Shown one piece after another: positions 1-5,043 of a stretch of 5,043 nt of DNA (its first letter is position 1; each line of letters opens with the position of its first letter). The DNA lies in the NCBI GenBank assembly GCA_017547125.1, contig JAFYQL010000163.1, positions 1-5,043 on the forward strand, written 5' to 3'. The stretch comes from Bacillota bacterium. GTDB lineage: Bacteria > Bacillota > Clostridia > Lachnospirales > Anaerotignaceae. The notes below the pieces were generated by a model. The model made no database searches. It was not told the DNA's origin and worked only from the letters and a program-made list of their open reading frames with translations. Both the position numbers and the translations under genes were made by a program.

Positions 1-107
1 GCTTCTTCCTGTGTTTTGCAGAAGTAGCCTTCCATTTTTCTTCTCTTAAGATTTTCAATTACCTTCTTTGCAAGAAGTTCGTTTCTCATTTCAACAGGTG
101 TTGCCAT
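1..107 (-). CDS. LUD-domain protein (LutC/YkgG-like, lactate utilization family), N-terminal fragment
   Basis: Only the first 35 codons and two bases of the next are in the window; the rest lies beyond position 1. The translation begins MATPVEMRNELLAKKVIENL and continues with RRKMEGYFCKTQEEA. This resembles the opening of stand-alone clostridial LUD-domain proteins (Pfam LUD, formerly DUF162), which typically start with a NELLAKKVI-type helix followed by an MEGYY-like strand and a T-x-EEA helix. Relatives include LutC of the LutABC lactate oxidation complex and YkgG; the precise role of the stand-alone clostridial forms is poorly defined. The start is well supported: ATG at 105-107 has a perfect GGAGGAG Shine-Dalgarno 6 nt upstream, and a sigma-A-like promoter sits just before it. 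The gene follows the Nudix gene by 71 nt with no terminator between. The family assignment rests on recall of a short N-terminus, so it is likely rather than certain. Confidence 0.72.
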   Translation of the reverse strand, partial: MATPVEMRNELLAKKVIENLKRRKMEGYFCKTQEE

Positions 108-113
108 AATTTT

Positions 114-120
114 CTCCTCC
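114..120 (-). promoter_or_regulatory. Strong Shine-Dalgarno of the LUD-domain gene
   Basis: GGAGGAG on the minus strand, separated by 6 nt from the ATG at 105-107. It is a full-strength anti-16S match and fixes the start codon. Confidence 0.85.
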
Positions 121-140
121 TTATAAATCAAAAACCTAAC

Positions 141-169
141 ATTATTATTTTATCATATCTTTTTGCCAA
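141..169 (-). promoter_or_regulatory. Sigma-A-like promoter for the LUD-domain gene
   Basis: On the minus strand a -35 box TTGGCA (164-169, 5 of 6 to consensus) is followed after exactly 17 nt by a -10 box AATAAT (141-146, 5 of 6). Transcription would start near position 134, giving a leader of about 27 nt that carries the GGAGGAG ribosome binding site. It lies wholly in the gap behind the Nudix stop codon, so the LUD gene can be expressed separately from asnS-Nudix. The gap contains no hairpin terminator, so read-through from upstream is also possible. No riboswitch would fit in so short a leader. Confidence 0.6.
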
Positions 170-178
170 AGTATATTA

Positions 179-709
179 TTATCTTCTGTCTTTTAATTGT
201 TTATAGGCAAGTATACCAGCCATAGTTTTTATATCCTGTATCTTTCCGCTGAATACCATTTCAATTGCTTCATCAAGGCTATACTTTTCAATTTCAATGT
301 ACTCATCTTCATCAGGATTAAGCACGCCTTCTGTAAGGTCTTCTGCCACGAAAAGATAAATCTTTTCTGTACATATGCCCACTGCCATATATGTGTCGCT
401 CACAAATGTAAGCTTGCCTGCCTTAAAGCCTATTTCTTCTTCAAGCTCACGGTATGCTGCATTTGAAGGCTCTTCACCCTCTTCTATCATACCTGCCGGT
501 ATTTCAAGAAGAACTTCTTTTGCCGCGTGGCGATACTGACGCACAAAATATATGTTTCCTTCACTGTCAACAGGCACCATTGCAACGGCATTTCCCCTTA
601 CAACAGTTTCTCTGTGGGCAATAACATCATTTGGAAATGCAATTTCATCATCATAAATTGTCATTACCTTGCCTTCATATTTAAGTGTGCTTGATAAAAC
701 CTCGTACAT
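179..709 (-). CDS. Nudix hydrolase, ADP-ribose pyrophosphatase-like (176 aa)
   Basis: Predicted cytosolic Nudix hydrolase that cleaves a nucleoside diphosphate linked to another moiety, probably a nucleotide sugar such as ADP-ribose. Numbered from the upstream Met at 719-721, the Nudix box GX5EX7REUXEEXGU is perfect at residues 77-99 (G77, E83, R91, E92, E95, E96, G98). Around it lie other ADP-ribose pyrophosphatase features: N-terminal EGKV strand, VRQYR at 60-64, EIPAGM at 73-78, E119 in the CTEKIYLF strand, and DEDEYIE near 137-143. Length and layout match Bacillus NudF-type enzymes. Odd point: the SPG loop after the box, whose proline marks ADP-ribose specificity, reads A-V-G (113-115), so the substrate is less certain than the fold. 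Start choice: an upstream ATG at 719-721 overlaps the asnS stop codon but has no ribosome binding site. GGAGG at 715-719 lies 5 nt before the in-frame ATG at 707-709, so I take the latter. The gene follows asnS by 11 nt, so the two are co-transcribed. Confidence 0.9.
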   Translation of the reverse strand: MYEVLSSTLKYEGKVMTIYDDEIAFPNDVIAHRETVVRGNAVAMVPVDSEGNIYFVRQYRHAAKEVLLEIPAGMIEEGEEPSNAAYRELEEEIGFKAGKLTFVSDTYMAVGICTEKIYLFVAEDLTEGVLNPDEDEYIEIEKYSLDEAIEMVFSGKIQDIKTMAGILAYKQLKDRR

Positions 710-714
710 AAATT

Positions 715-719
715 CCTCC
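715..719 (-). promoter_or_regulatory. Shine-Dalgarno that decides the Nudix start codon
   Basis: GGAGG on the minus strand lies 5 nt upstream of the ATG at 707-709. It begins inside the longer-frame ATG at 719-721, sharing that codon's final G, so it cannot serve that codon; the sequence upstream of 721 (GCAGAATATTA) has no comparable motif. This supports a protein four residues shorter than the longest open frame. Confidence 0.75.
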
Positions 720-720
720 A

Positions 721-2112
721 TTAATATTCTGCATTTTTAACAGTTCTTGGATATGGAATTACGTCTCTGATATTCTGCATACCTGTTACATACATAACTG
801 CTCTTTCAAAACCAAGACCAAAGCCAGCATGACGAGCAGAGCCGTATTTTCTAAGGTTGAGATACCAGCTGTAATCCTCTTCCTTAAGACCAAGTTCACG
901 TATTCTGTTAAGAAGAACATCGTAGTTGTCTTCTCTCTGGCTGCCGCCGATAATTTCGCCTACTCCAGGAACAAGCACGTCCATAGCCGCAACTGTCTTG
1001 CCATCTTCATTAAGCTTCATGTAGAAAGCCTTGATATCCTTTGGATAGTCAGTTACAAATACAGGCTTTTTGAAAATCTGCTCTGTAAGATATCTTTCGT
1101 GTTCTGTCTGAAGGTCCATACCCCATGAAACAGGATATTCAAAATCTGCATCTGCCTTTGAAAGAAGTTCAACTGCTTCTGTGTAAGTAATTCTGCCAAA
1201 GTCTGATGAAACGATATTTTTAAGTCTTTCAATAAGACCTTTGTCAACAAAACTGTTTAAAAATTCCATTTCTTCAGGTGCATTTTCAAGAACATAGTTG
1301 ATGATGAACTTGAGCATTTCTTCTGCAGTGTTCATATCATCTTCAAGGTCTGCAAATGCCATTTCAGGCTCAATCATCCAGAATTCTGCCGCGTGACGTG
1401 TTGTGTTGCTGTTTTCCGCTCTGAAAGTTGGGCCAAATGTGTAAATATCTCTGAAAGCAAGTGCATAAGTTTCACCTGAAAGCTGACCGCTTACAGAAAG
1501 GTTAACACTCTTGCCAAAGAAATCCTTTGAAAAATCAACCTTGCCGTCTTCTGTTAAAGGCACGTTGTTTAAATCAAGAGTTGTTACCTGGAACATTTCG
1601 CCGGCACCTTCACAGTCACTGCCTGTGATGATTGGTGTGTGCACATACACAAATCCTCTCTGCTGGAAGAAAAGGTGAATTGCATTTGCAAGAAGGCTGC
1701 GCACTCTGAAAACCGCTGAGAAAGTGTTTGTTCTTGGTCTGAGATATGCTTCGCTTCTTAAGTATTCAAATGTGTGGCGTTTTTTCTGCATTGGGAAATC
1801 AGGTGATGTTGCACCTTCAAGGGTGATTTCGCTTGCCTGAATTTCAAATGGCTGCTTGTTTTCAGGAGTTGGAACAACCTTGCCCTTAACGATAACTGCC
1901 GCACCCACGCCAACTTCGCCGCTTGCATATTTTTCAATCATTGCTCCGTCAAAAACAACCTGAACATTTTTGAAAAATGTACCATCGTTAACTTCCATAA
2001 AGCTTACGTTTTTTGACTGACGCATTGTTCTTATCCAACCGCCGATTTCAATTTCTTTTTCCTCATAAAGAGGAAGATTTCTGAAAATATCTTTAACTTT
2101 TGCTAAGTTCAT
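721..2112 (-). CDS. asnS: Asparaginyl-tRNA synthetase (AsnRS), complete, 463 aa
   Basis: Class IIb aminoacyl-tRNA synthetase that charges tRNA-Asn with asparagine using ATP; cytosolic homodimer in the known family. The N-terminal OB-fold anticodon-binding domain spans roughly residues 18-100 (IEIGGWIRTMRQSKNVSFMEV and following). The catalytic core follows: motif 1 with its proline at 160 (YVHTPIIT), the GSDCEGAGEMFQVT segment at 164-177, motif 2 at 230-250 (FRAEN...TRHAAEFWMIEPE, R231 and E233), and motif 3 at 430-437 (GFGLGFER, R437). The flexible-loop region and the ending DVIPYPRTVKNAEY distinguish AsnRS from AspRS. Length matches bacterial AsnRS (about 460-467 aa), with no missing motif or frameshift. 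The ATG at 2110-2112 has GGGAG 7 nt upstream. A promoter lies in the 80-nt gap before it; the leader is too short for a T-box. The Nudix gene follows directly, giving an asnS-Nudix operon. Identification is firm. Confidence 0.98.
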   Translation of the reverse strand: MNLAKVKDIFRNLPLYEEKEIEIGGWIRTMRQSKNVSFMEVNDGTFFKNVQVVFDGAMIEKYASGEVGVGAAVIVKGKVVPTPENKQPFEIQASEITLEGATSPDFPMQKKRHTFEYLRSEAYLRPRTNTFSAVFRVRSLLANAIHLFFQQRGFVYVHTPIITGSDCEGAGEMFQVTTLDLNNVPLTEDGKVDFSKDFFGKSVNLSVSGQLSGETYALAFRDIYTFGPTFRAENSNTTRHAAEFWMIEPEMAFADLEDDMNTAEEMLKFIINYVLENAPEEMEFLNSFVDKGLIERLKNIVSSDFGRITYTEAVELLSKADADFEYPVSWGMDLQTEHERYLTEQIFKKPVFVTDYPKDIKAFYMKLNEDGKTVAAMDVLVPGVGEIIGGSQREDNYDVLLNRIRELGLKEEDYSWYLNLRKYGSARHAGFGLGFERAVMYVTGMQNIRDVIPYPRTVKNAEY

Positions 2113-2119
2113 AATATAT

Positions 2120-2124
2120 CTCCC
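2120..2124 (-). promoter_or_regulatory. Shine-Dalgarno of asnS
   Basis: GGGAG (within AGGGAGA) on the minus strand, 7 nt before the asnS ATG at 2110-2112; supports the annotated start. Confidence 0.75.
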
Positions 2125-2151
2125 TGTGTTTAATCATTTATTTACCCATAT

Positions 2152-2180
2152 ATTTTATATCAAATATGGATTTCTTGCAA
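2152..2180 (-). promoter_or_regulatory. Probable sigma-A promoter of the asnS-Nudix operon
   Basis: The minus strand shows a -35 candidate TTGCAA (2175-2180, 4 of 6) and a -10 candidate TAAAAT (2152-2157, 5 of 6) with 17 nt between. The predicted start near 2145 leaves a leader of about 32 nt before asnS. A 6-bp inverted repeat, CCATAT at 2164-2169 and ATATGG at 2146-2151, brackets the -10 box and part of the spacer; it is AT-rich and could be chance or an operator. The region is AT-rich overall, which raises the false-positive rate. No terminator hairpin is seen between the dipeptidase stop and this promoter. Confidence 0.5.
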
Positions 2181-2192
2181 TCAAATGCTTTA

Positions 2193-3125
2193 TTACCCGC
2201 ATATTTCCCGGAAAATACGCTGGAAATTCTTATATGCTATCTTTTCGGCAATATCTTTTCCGAAACGTTTTTCAACCTCTTCAATATATTTTTCAATGCT
2301 CAAAACGTCTTTCATATTGCCAGGTGTAACATCAATGCCGTCAAAATCACAGCCTATTCCCACGCAGTTTTCCCCCGTCTTATCAAGAAGATACTCTGTC
2401 ATTTCAAGCACATCTTTCATGCTGCAGTTTTCCTTTTGCGTAACAAAAGGCGGATAAATATTGATACCTATAACACCGTTTCTTTCGGCTATGCATTTAA
2501 TCTGCTCGTCTGTAAGGTTTCTAAGATGATTGCAACGTGCCTTTGCATTTGAATGGCTCGCAACAAAAGGTTTGTCTGAAAGTTTTGCAACGTCCCAGAA
2601 ACCCGCTTCATTAAGGTGTGACACATCAACTATCATACCTTTTTCATTCATTCTTCTTACCACTTCTTTGCCGAAAGGTGTAAGGCCTGTACCGTCATCA
2701 TTTGCAGCACCAATGCCAAGCTCGTTTTTATAATTCCAAGTAAGAGTTATAAGTCGGACATCTCTGTTGTAGAAATAATCCACATTTTCAAGCTTGCCCT
2801 CAAGAGCTTCACCGCCTTCTATAGACATTATGGCTGAAATTTTATTTTCGGCTTTGTTTCTTAATATATCATCATAAGAAACTGCTTTTCTTATGTATTT
2901 TTCGTTTAAATTCAGTTCTTTCTCAAAGTTATCAAGTATTTTCACTGTGTTTTCAAAAGACTTGTTCAGATATTCTTTTTTCAGATATAAAGCAAATATC
3001 TGCACCGGATTTTCAAATGTTTTAAGCCTTTCGATATCTATGTGCTTATCGTTTTTGTACAACCCGCATTTAAAATCATAAATCTTGCTTGCTGTATCTG
3101 CATGTGCATCAAAAAAAGTTCTCAT
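2193..3125 (-). CDS. M19-family dipeptidase (renal/membrane dipeptidase-like), 310 aa
   Basis: Predicted zinc metallopeptidase of the amidohydrolase-fold M19 family, which hydrolyses dipeptides, including some with a D-residue at the C-terminus. The metal ligands of human renal dipeptidase all have counterparts, with near-identical spacing: H8 and D10 (HAD), bridging E103 (SIEGGEALEG), H170 (VDVSH), H191 (ASHSN), plus the substrate-binding arginine R202 and catalytic D260 (IGCDFDG). H170-H191-R202-D260 spacings equal those of human H198-H219-R230-D288. Human H152, reported to bind substrate, aligns with W130 (LTLTWN). There is no signal peptide or membrane segment, so despite the family's name the protein should be cytoplasmic. 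Length is somewhat below the mammalian enzyme, as is usual for clostridial members. The ATG at 3123-3125 has GGGAG 7 nt upstream. It is separated from the EF-G gene by a terminator and from asnS by 80 nt with no terminator. Substrate cannot be told from sequence; peptide scavenging or cell-wall peptide turnover are both possible. Confidence 0.92.
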   Translation of the reverse strand: MRTFFDAHADTASKIYDFKCGLYKNDKHIDIERLKTFENPVQIFALYLKKEYLNKSFENTVKILDNFEKELNLNEKYIRKAVSYDDILRNKAENKISAIMSIEGGEALEGKLENVDYFYNRDVRLITLTWNYKNELGIGAANDDGTGLTPFGKEVVRRMNEKGMIVDVSHLNEAGFWDVAKLSDKPFVASHSNAKARCNHLRNLTDEQIKCIAERNGVIGINIYPPFVTQKENCSMKDVLEMTEYLLDKTGENCVGIGCDFDGIDVTPGNMKDVLSIEKYIEEVEKRFGKDIAEKIAYKNFQRIFREICG

Positions 3126-3132
3126 AAAATCA

Positions 3133-3137
3133 CTCCC
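3133..3137 (-). promoter_or_regulatory. Shine-Dalgarno of the M19 dipeptidase
   Basis: GGGAG on the minus strand, 7 nt before the ATG at 3123-3125; supports that start. Confidence 0.7.
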
Positions 3138-3143
3138 AATAGA

Positions 3144-3172
3144 ATTATATTACAGTGAGAGGTAAGTTGCAT
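3144..3172 (-). promoter_or_regulatory. Possible promoter of the dipeptidase gene
   Basis: A perfect TATAAT (-10) lies at 3144-3149 on the minus strand between the EF-G terminator and the dipeptidase. The hexamer 17 nt upstream is ATGCAA (3167-3172), only 3 of 6 to TTGACA. Transcription would start around 3135-3139, at or inside the GGGAG ribosome binding site, so the leader would be unusually short. A promoter is expected here because a strong terminator closes the preceding gene, but these exact boxes are uncertain. Confidence 0.4.
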
Positions 3173-3182
3173 CTGTTTTAAC

Positions 3183-3214
3183 AAAAAAAGAAGCACGGCT
3201 TATAACCGTGCTTC
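3183..3214 (-). terminator. Intrinsic (Rho-independent) terminator of the EF-G paralogue gene
   Basis: A perfect 9-bp inverted repeat, GAAGCACGG (minus-strand 3206-3214) and CCGTGCTTC (3190-3198), encloses a 7-nt loop (3199-3205). On the minus strand it is followed at once by seven T residues (3183-3189). It begins 13 nt after the EF-G stop codon at 3228-3230. On the plus strand the stem is followed by TGAAAATTT, with no T tract, so it acts only for minus-strand transcripts. Confidence 0.95.
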
Positions 3215-3227
3215 TGAAAATTTAAGA

Positions 3228-5043
3228 TTATTTTTCAAGTTCTTTCTTTCTCTTTTCAATAACTGCCTGCTGAACTTCCATAGGAGCTTCTTCATATCTT
3301 TCGAATTCGCATGTGTATTCACCACGGCTCTGTGTCATTGAACGAAGGTCTGTACAATATTTGAACATTGATGCAAGTGGAACTTCAGCAACGATGTTCA
3401 TATTCTTGCCCATTGGGTCCATCTTAAGGATACGACCTCTTCTCTTGTTGAAGTCACCCATGATATCGCCCATGTATTTTTCAGGAGCAAGTACTTCAAC
3501 GTGAGCAACTGGTTCAAGAAGTGTAGGTTTAGCCTGTGGGATACCTTCTTTGAAAGCAACGTTAGTAGCCATCTTGAATGCCATTTCTGATGAGTCAACT
3601 GGGTGGTATGAACCATCTGTAAGAGTAGCCTTAAGACCAACTACTGGATAGCCTGCAAGTACACCAGCAACTACACATTCCTGGATACCCTTTTCAACAG
3701 CTGGGAAGTACTGTTTAGGAACTGAACCACCGAATACGCTTTCTTCAAATACGTAAGGTTTTGTAAGGTCGCCTGATGGTTCAAATACCATAAGAACGTC
3801 ACCGTACTGACCGTGGCCGCCTGACTGTTTCTTATATTTGCCTCTAACTTCAGCTTTGCCTTTGATCATTTCTCTGTAAGGAATGATAGGTTCTGAAAGT
3901 TCAGCGTCAATCTTATATTTGTTTTTAAGTTTGCTTAAGAGAATATCAAGGTGCTGTTCGCCTGTACCGTAAACAAGTGACTGTTTTGTTTCAGCGTTAA
4001 CTTCTGTCTTGATTGTTGGATCTTCTTCTTTAAGTTTTGAAAGAGCTGAAGAAATCTTGTCTTCGTCGCCTTTTGTCTTAGGAGCGATAGCCATTGAATG
4101 AACTGATGCTGGGAATGTAATCTGTGGAAGGATTACAGGGTTTTCTTTTGTAGCAAGAGTATCATTTGTTGATGTGTTTGAAAGTTTTGCAAGAGCACCG
4201 ATATCGCCTGCGTTAAGAGCATCAACTTCAATCTGTTCTTTACCTCTGATTACGTAAAGTTTAGAAATCTTTTCAACTGTGTCTTTCTGAACGTTGTAGA
4301 TTGCCATATCTTTTGTAATCTTACCGCTCATTACTCTGAAGATGTTAAGTCTGCCAATGTATGGGTCAGCAATTGTCTTGAATACAAGTGCTGAGAATGG
4401 TTCGTTAGCATCACATTTTCTTTCGATAGCTTCTTCTGTCTTAGCGTCTACACATTCAACAACTGGTTTGCATTCTGCTGCAGAAGGAACGTATCTTACG
4501 ATTGTATCCATAAGAACCTTAGTACCGTAGCAAAGTGTAACAGCACCACAAAGAACAGGTGCTACTGAACCGTTTTTGATACCTGCATTAAGGCCTCTGT
4601 AAATTTCTTCGTCAGTAAGTTCTTCTTCATTGAAGAATTTTTCAAGGAGTTCGTCATCAGCTTCAGCAGCTGCTTCAATAAGCATTGCTCTAAGGCTTTC
4701 TACTTCGCCTTCCATCATAGCTGGAACTTCTGAGTCAACAAGAACATAACCACTTGGGCTATCGCCTTTAGCAAGTGTTCTTGCATATTTTTCGATAACG
4801 TTGATAAAACCGATGAATTTGCCGTCTTCGTCTCTTAAAGGAATCTGGAAAGGAGCAATAGCCTTACCGAATTTCTTACGCATCTGGCCAAGAGTTCTGT
4901 TGAAGTTTGCATTTTCGTCATCCATCTGGTTAACAAAAATCATTCTTGGAAGACCTACTTCTTCACAGTAGTCCCAAGCTTTTTCTGTACCTACTTCAGG
5001 ACCTGATTTACCTGAAACAACGATAAGTGCTGCGTCAGCTGCA
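3228..5043 (-). CDS. Elongation factor G paralogue (EF-G/EF-G2-like translational GTPase), N-terminus beyond the window
   Basis: The frame is open from the window edge (604 full codons visible) to TAA at 3228-3230; the ATG at 4941-4943 is internal, since the 33 codons before it match the EF-G G domain (AALIVVSG...GTEKAWDY). About 100 residues holding the P-loop, switch I and DxPG should lie outside. Numbering visible residues: G4 motif 38-41 reads NQMD, G5 near 165-168 reads CGAV, domain II about 205-300, domain III about 310-385, domain IV about 390-505 with GGHGQYGDV at 408-416 and a tip loop SYHPVDSSE whose His480 matches E. coli H583, and domain V about 507-590 with MGDIMGDFNKRRG and DLRSMTQSRGEY. 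The family catalyses GTP-driven ribosomal translocation or, in paralogues, related ribosome steps. A terminator follows at once and no tuf gene is downstream, unlike the str operon; with the divergent G4/G5 this suggests a second EF-G rather than main fusA. Domain IV length argues against a TetM-type protein, though not absolutely. Confidence 0.9.
   Translation of the reverse strand, partial: AADAALIVVSGKSGPEVGTEKAWDYCEEVGLPRMIFVNQMDDENANFNRTLGQMRKKFGKAIAPFQIPLRDEDGKFIGFINVIEKYARTLAKGDSPSGYVLVDSEVPAMMEGEVESLRAMLIEAAAEADDELLEKFFNEEELTDEEIYRGLNAGIKNGSVAPVLCGAVTLCYGTKVLMDTIVRYVPSAAECKPVVECVDAKTEEAIERKCDANEPFSALVFKTIADPYIGRLNIFRVMSGKITKDMAIYNVQKDTVEKISKLYVIRGKEQIEVDALNAGDIGALAKLSNTSTNDTLATKENPVILPQITFPASVHSMAIAPKTKGDEDKISSALSKLKEEDPTIKTEVNAETKQSLVYGTGEQHLDILLSKLKNKYKIDAELSEPIIPYREMIKGKAEVRGKYKKQSGGHGQYGDVLMVFEPSGDLTKPYVFEESVFGGSVPKQYFPAVEKGIQECVVAGVLAGYPVVGLKATLTDGSYHPVDSSEMAFKMATNVAFKEGIPQAKPTLLEPVAHVEVLAPEKYMGDIMGDFNKRRGRILKMDPMGKNMNIVAEVPLASMFKYCTDLRSMTQSRGEYTCEFERYEEAPMEVQQAVIEKRKKELEK

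Noticed and set aside
197..466. Plus-strand open frame of 89 codons antisense to the Nudix gene
   Set aside because: It is Cys/Phe/His-rich, has no recognisable domain, and is explained by the reverse complement of the Nudix coding sequence.
829..1128. Plus-strand open frame of 99 codons inside asnS
   Set aside because: It is fully antisense to the conserved catalytic domain of AsnRS, has no recognisable motif, and looks like a shadow frame.
2113..2192. Possible T-box or other riboswitch ahead of asnS
   Set aside because: The 80-nt gap is too short and contains no T-box consensus or specifier stem; a simple promoter and ribosome binding site account for it.
2166..2552. Plus-strand open frame of 128 codons, plus shorter overlapping plus-strand frames in 2126-2457
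   Set aside because: They lie antisense to the well-supported dipeptidase gene, their translations are low-complexity Phe/Ile/Ser-rich sequence typical of reversed AT-rich coding DNA, and I see no family motif in them.
3190..3214. Stem-loop considered as a bidirectional terminator or small RNA
   Set aside because: A T tract follows the stem only on the minus strand, and there is no convergent gene, so a one-way terminator for the EF-G paralogue explains it.
3398..3640. Minus-strand frame of 80 codons inside the EF-G gene
   Set aside because: It is out of frame with the highly conserved EF-G domains IV-V, and Leu/Ser-rich nonsense composition marks it as a shadow.
4941..4943. ATG taken as the start of a shorter 571-residue EF-G
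   Set aside because: The reading frame stays open to the window edge, and the 33 codons upstream match the EF-G G domain just before the G4 motif; starting here would cut the GTPase domain in half.
1..5043. CRISPR arrays, tRNA/rRNA genes, insertion sequences, attachment sites, defence or toxin-antitoxin genes
   Set aside because: No direct repeats with regular spacers, no transposase-like frames with terminal inverted repeats and no tRNA-like folds were seen; nearly all bases are covered by conserved housekeeping genes.

Overview
The window looks like an AT-rich, low-GC Firmicute chromosome, most likely a member of Clostridia. Supporting signs are strong GGAGG-type ribosome binding sites, sigma-A-like promoters, a TAA stop on all four genes whose 3' end is visible, and clostridial-looking versions of a LUD-domain protein, an M19 dipeptidase and a non-str-operon EF-G. 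No genus can be named from this stretch alone. All five genes lie on the minus strand, so transcription runs from high to low coordinates.

Layout in the direction of transcription: (1) positions 5043-3228 hold an elongation factor G paralogue cut off at its N-terminus by the window edge, closed by a textbook intrinsic terminator at 3183-3214; (2) positions 3125-2193 hold a cytoplasmic M19-family (renal/membrane dipeptidase-like) metallopeptidase; (3) positions 2112-721 hold complete asparaginyl-tRNA synthetase, asnS; (4) positions 709-179 hold a Nudix hydrolase of the ADP-ribose pyrophosphatase type, 11 nt behind asnS; (5) positions 107-1 hold the first 35 codons of a LUD-domain (LutC/YkgG-like) protein that runs off the window. 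The intergenic gaps are short (102, 80, 11 and 71 nt) and contain promoters, ribosome binding sites and the one terminator. There is no gene-free stretch over 300 bases.

asnS and the Nudix gene are almost certainly co-transcribed. I see no terminator after the dipeptidase, asnS or Nudix genes, so partial read-through into the next gene is possible even where an internal promoter is present. Functionally this is a housekeeping neighbourhood: translation (EF-G paralogue, AsnRS), peptide turnover (dipeptidase), nucleotide-sugar clean-up (Nudix) and probable lactate/redox metabolism (LUD). I found no mobile element, CRISPR array, RNA gene or defence system, and nothing that amounts to an undescribed system. 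The points most worth a second look are residue-level: degenerate G4 and G5 GTP-binding motifs in the EF-G paralogue, loss of the substrate-binding histidine in the M19 dipeptidase, and loss of the diagnostic proline in the Nudix protein.
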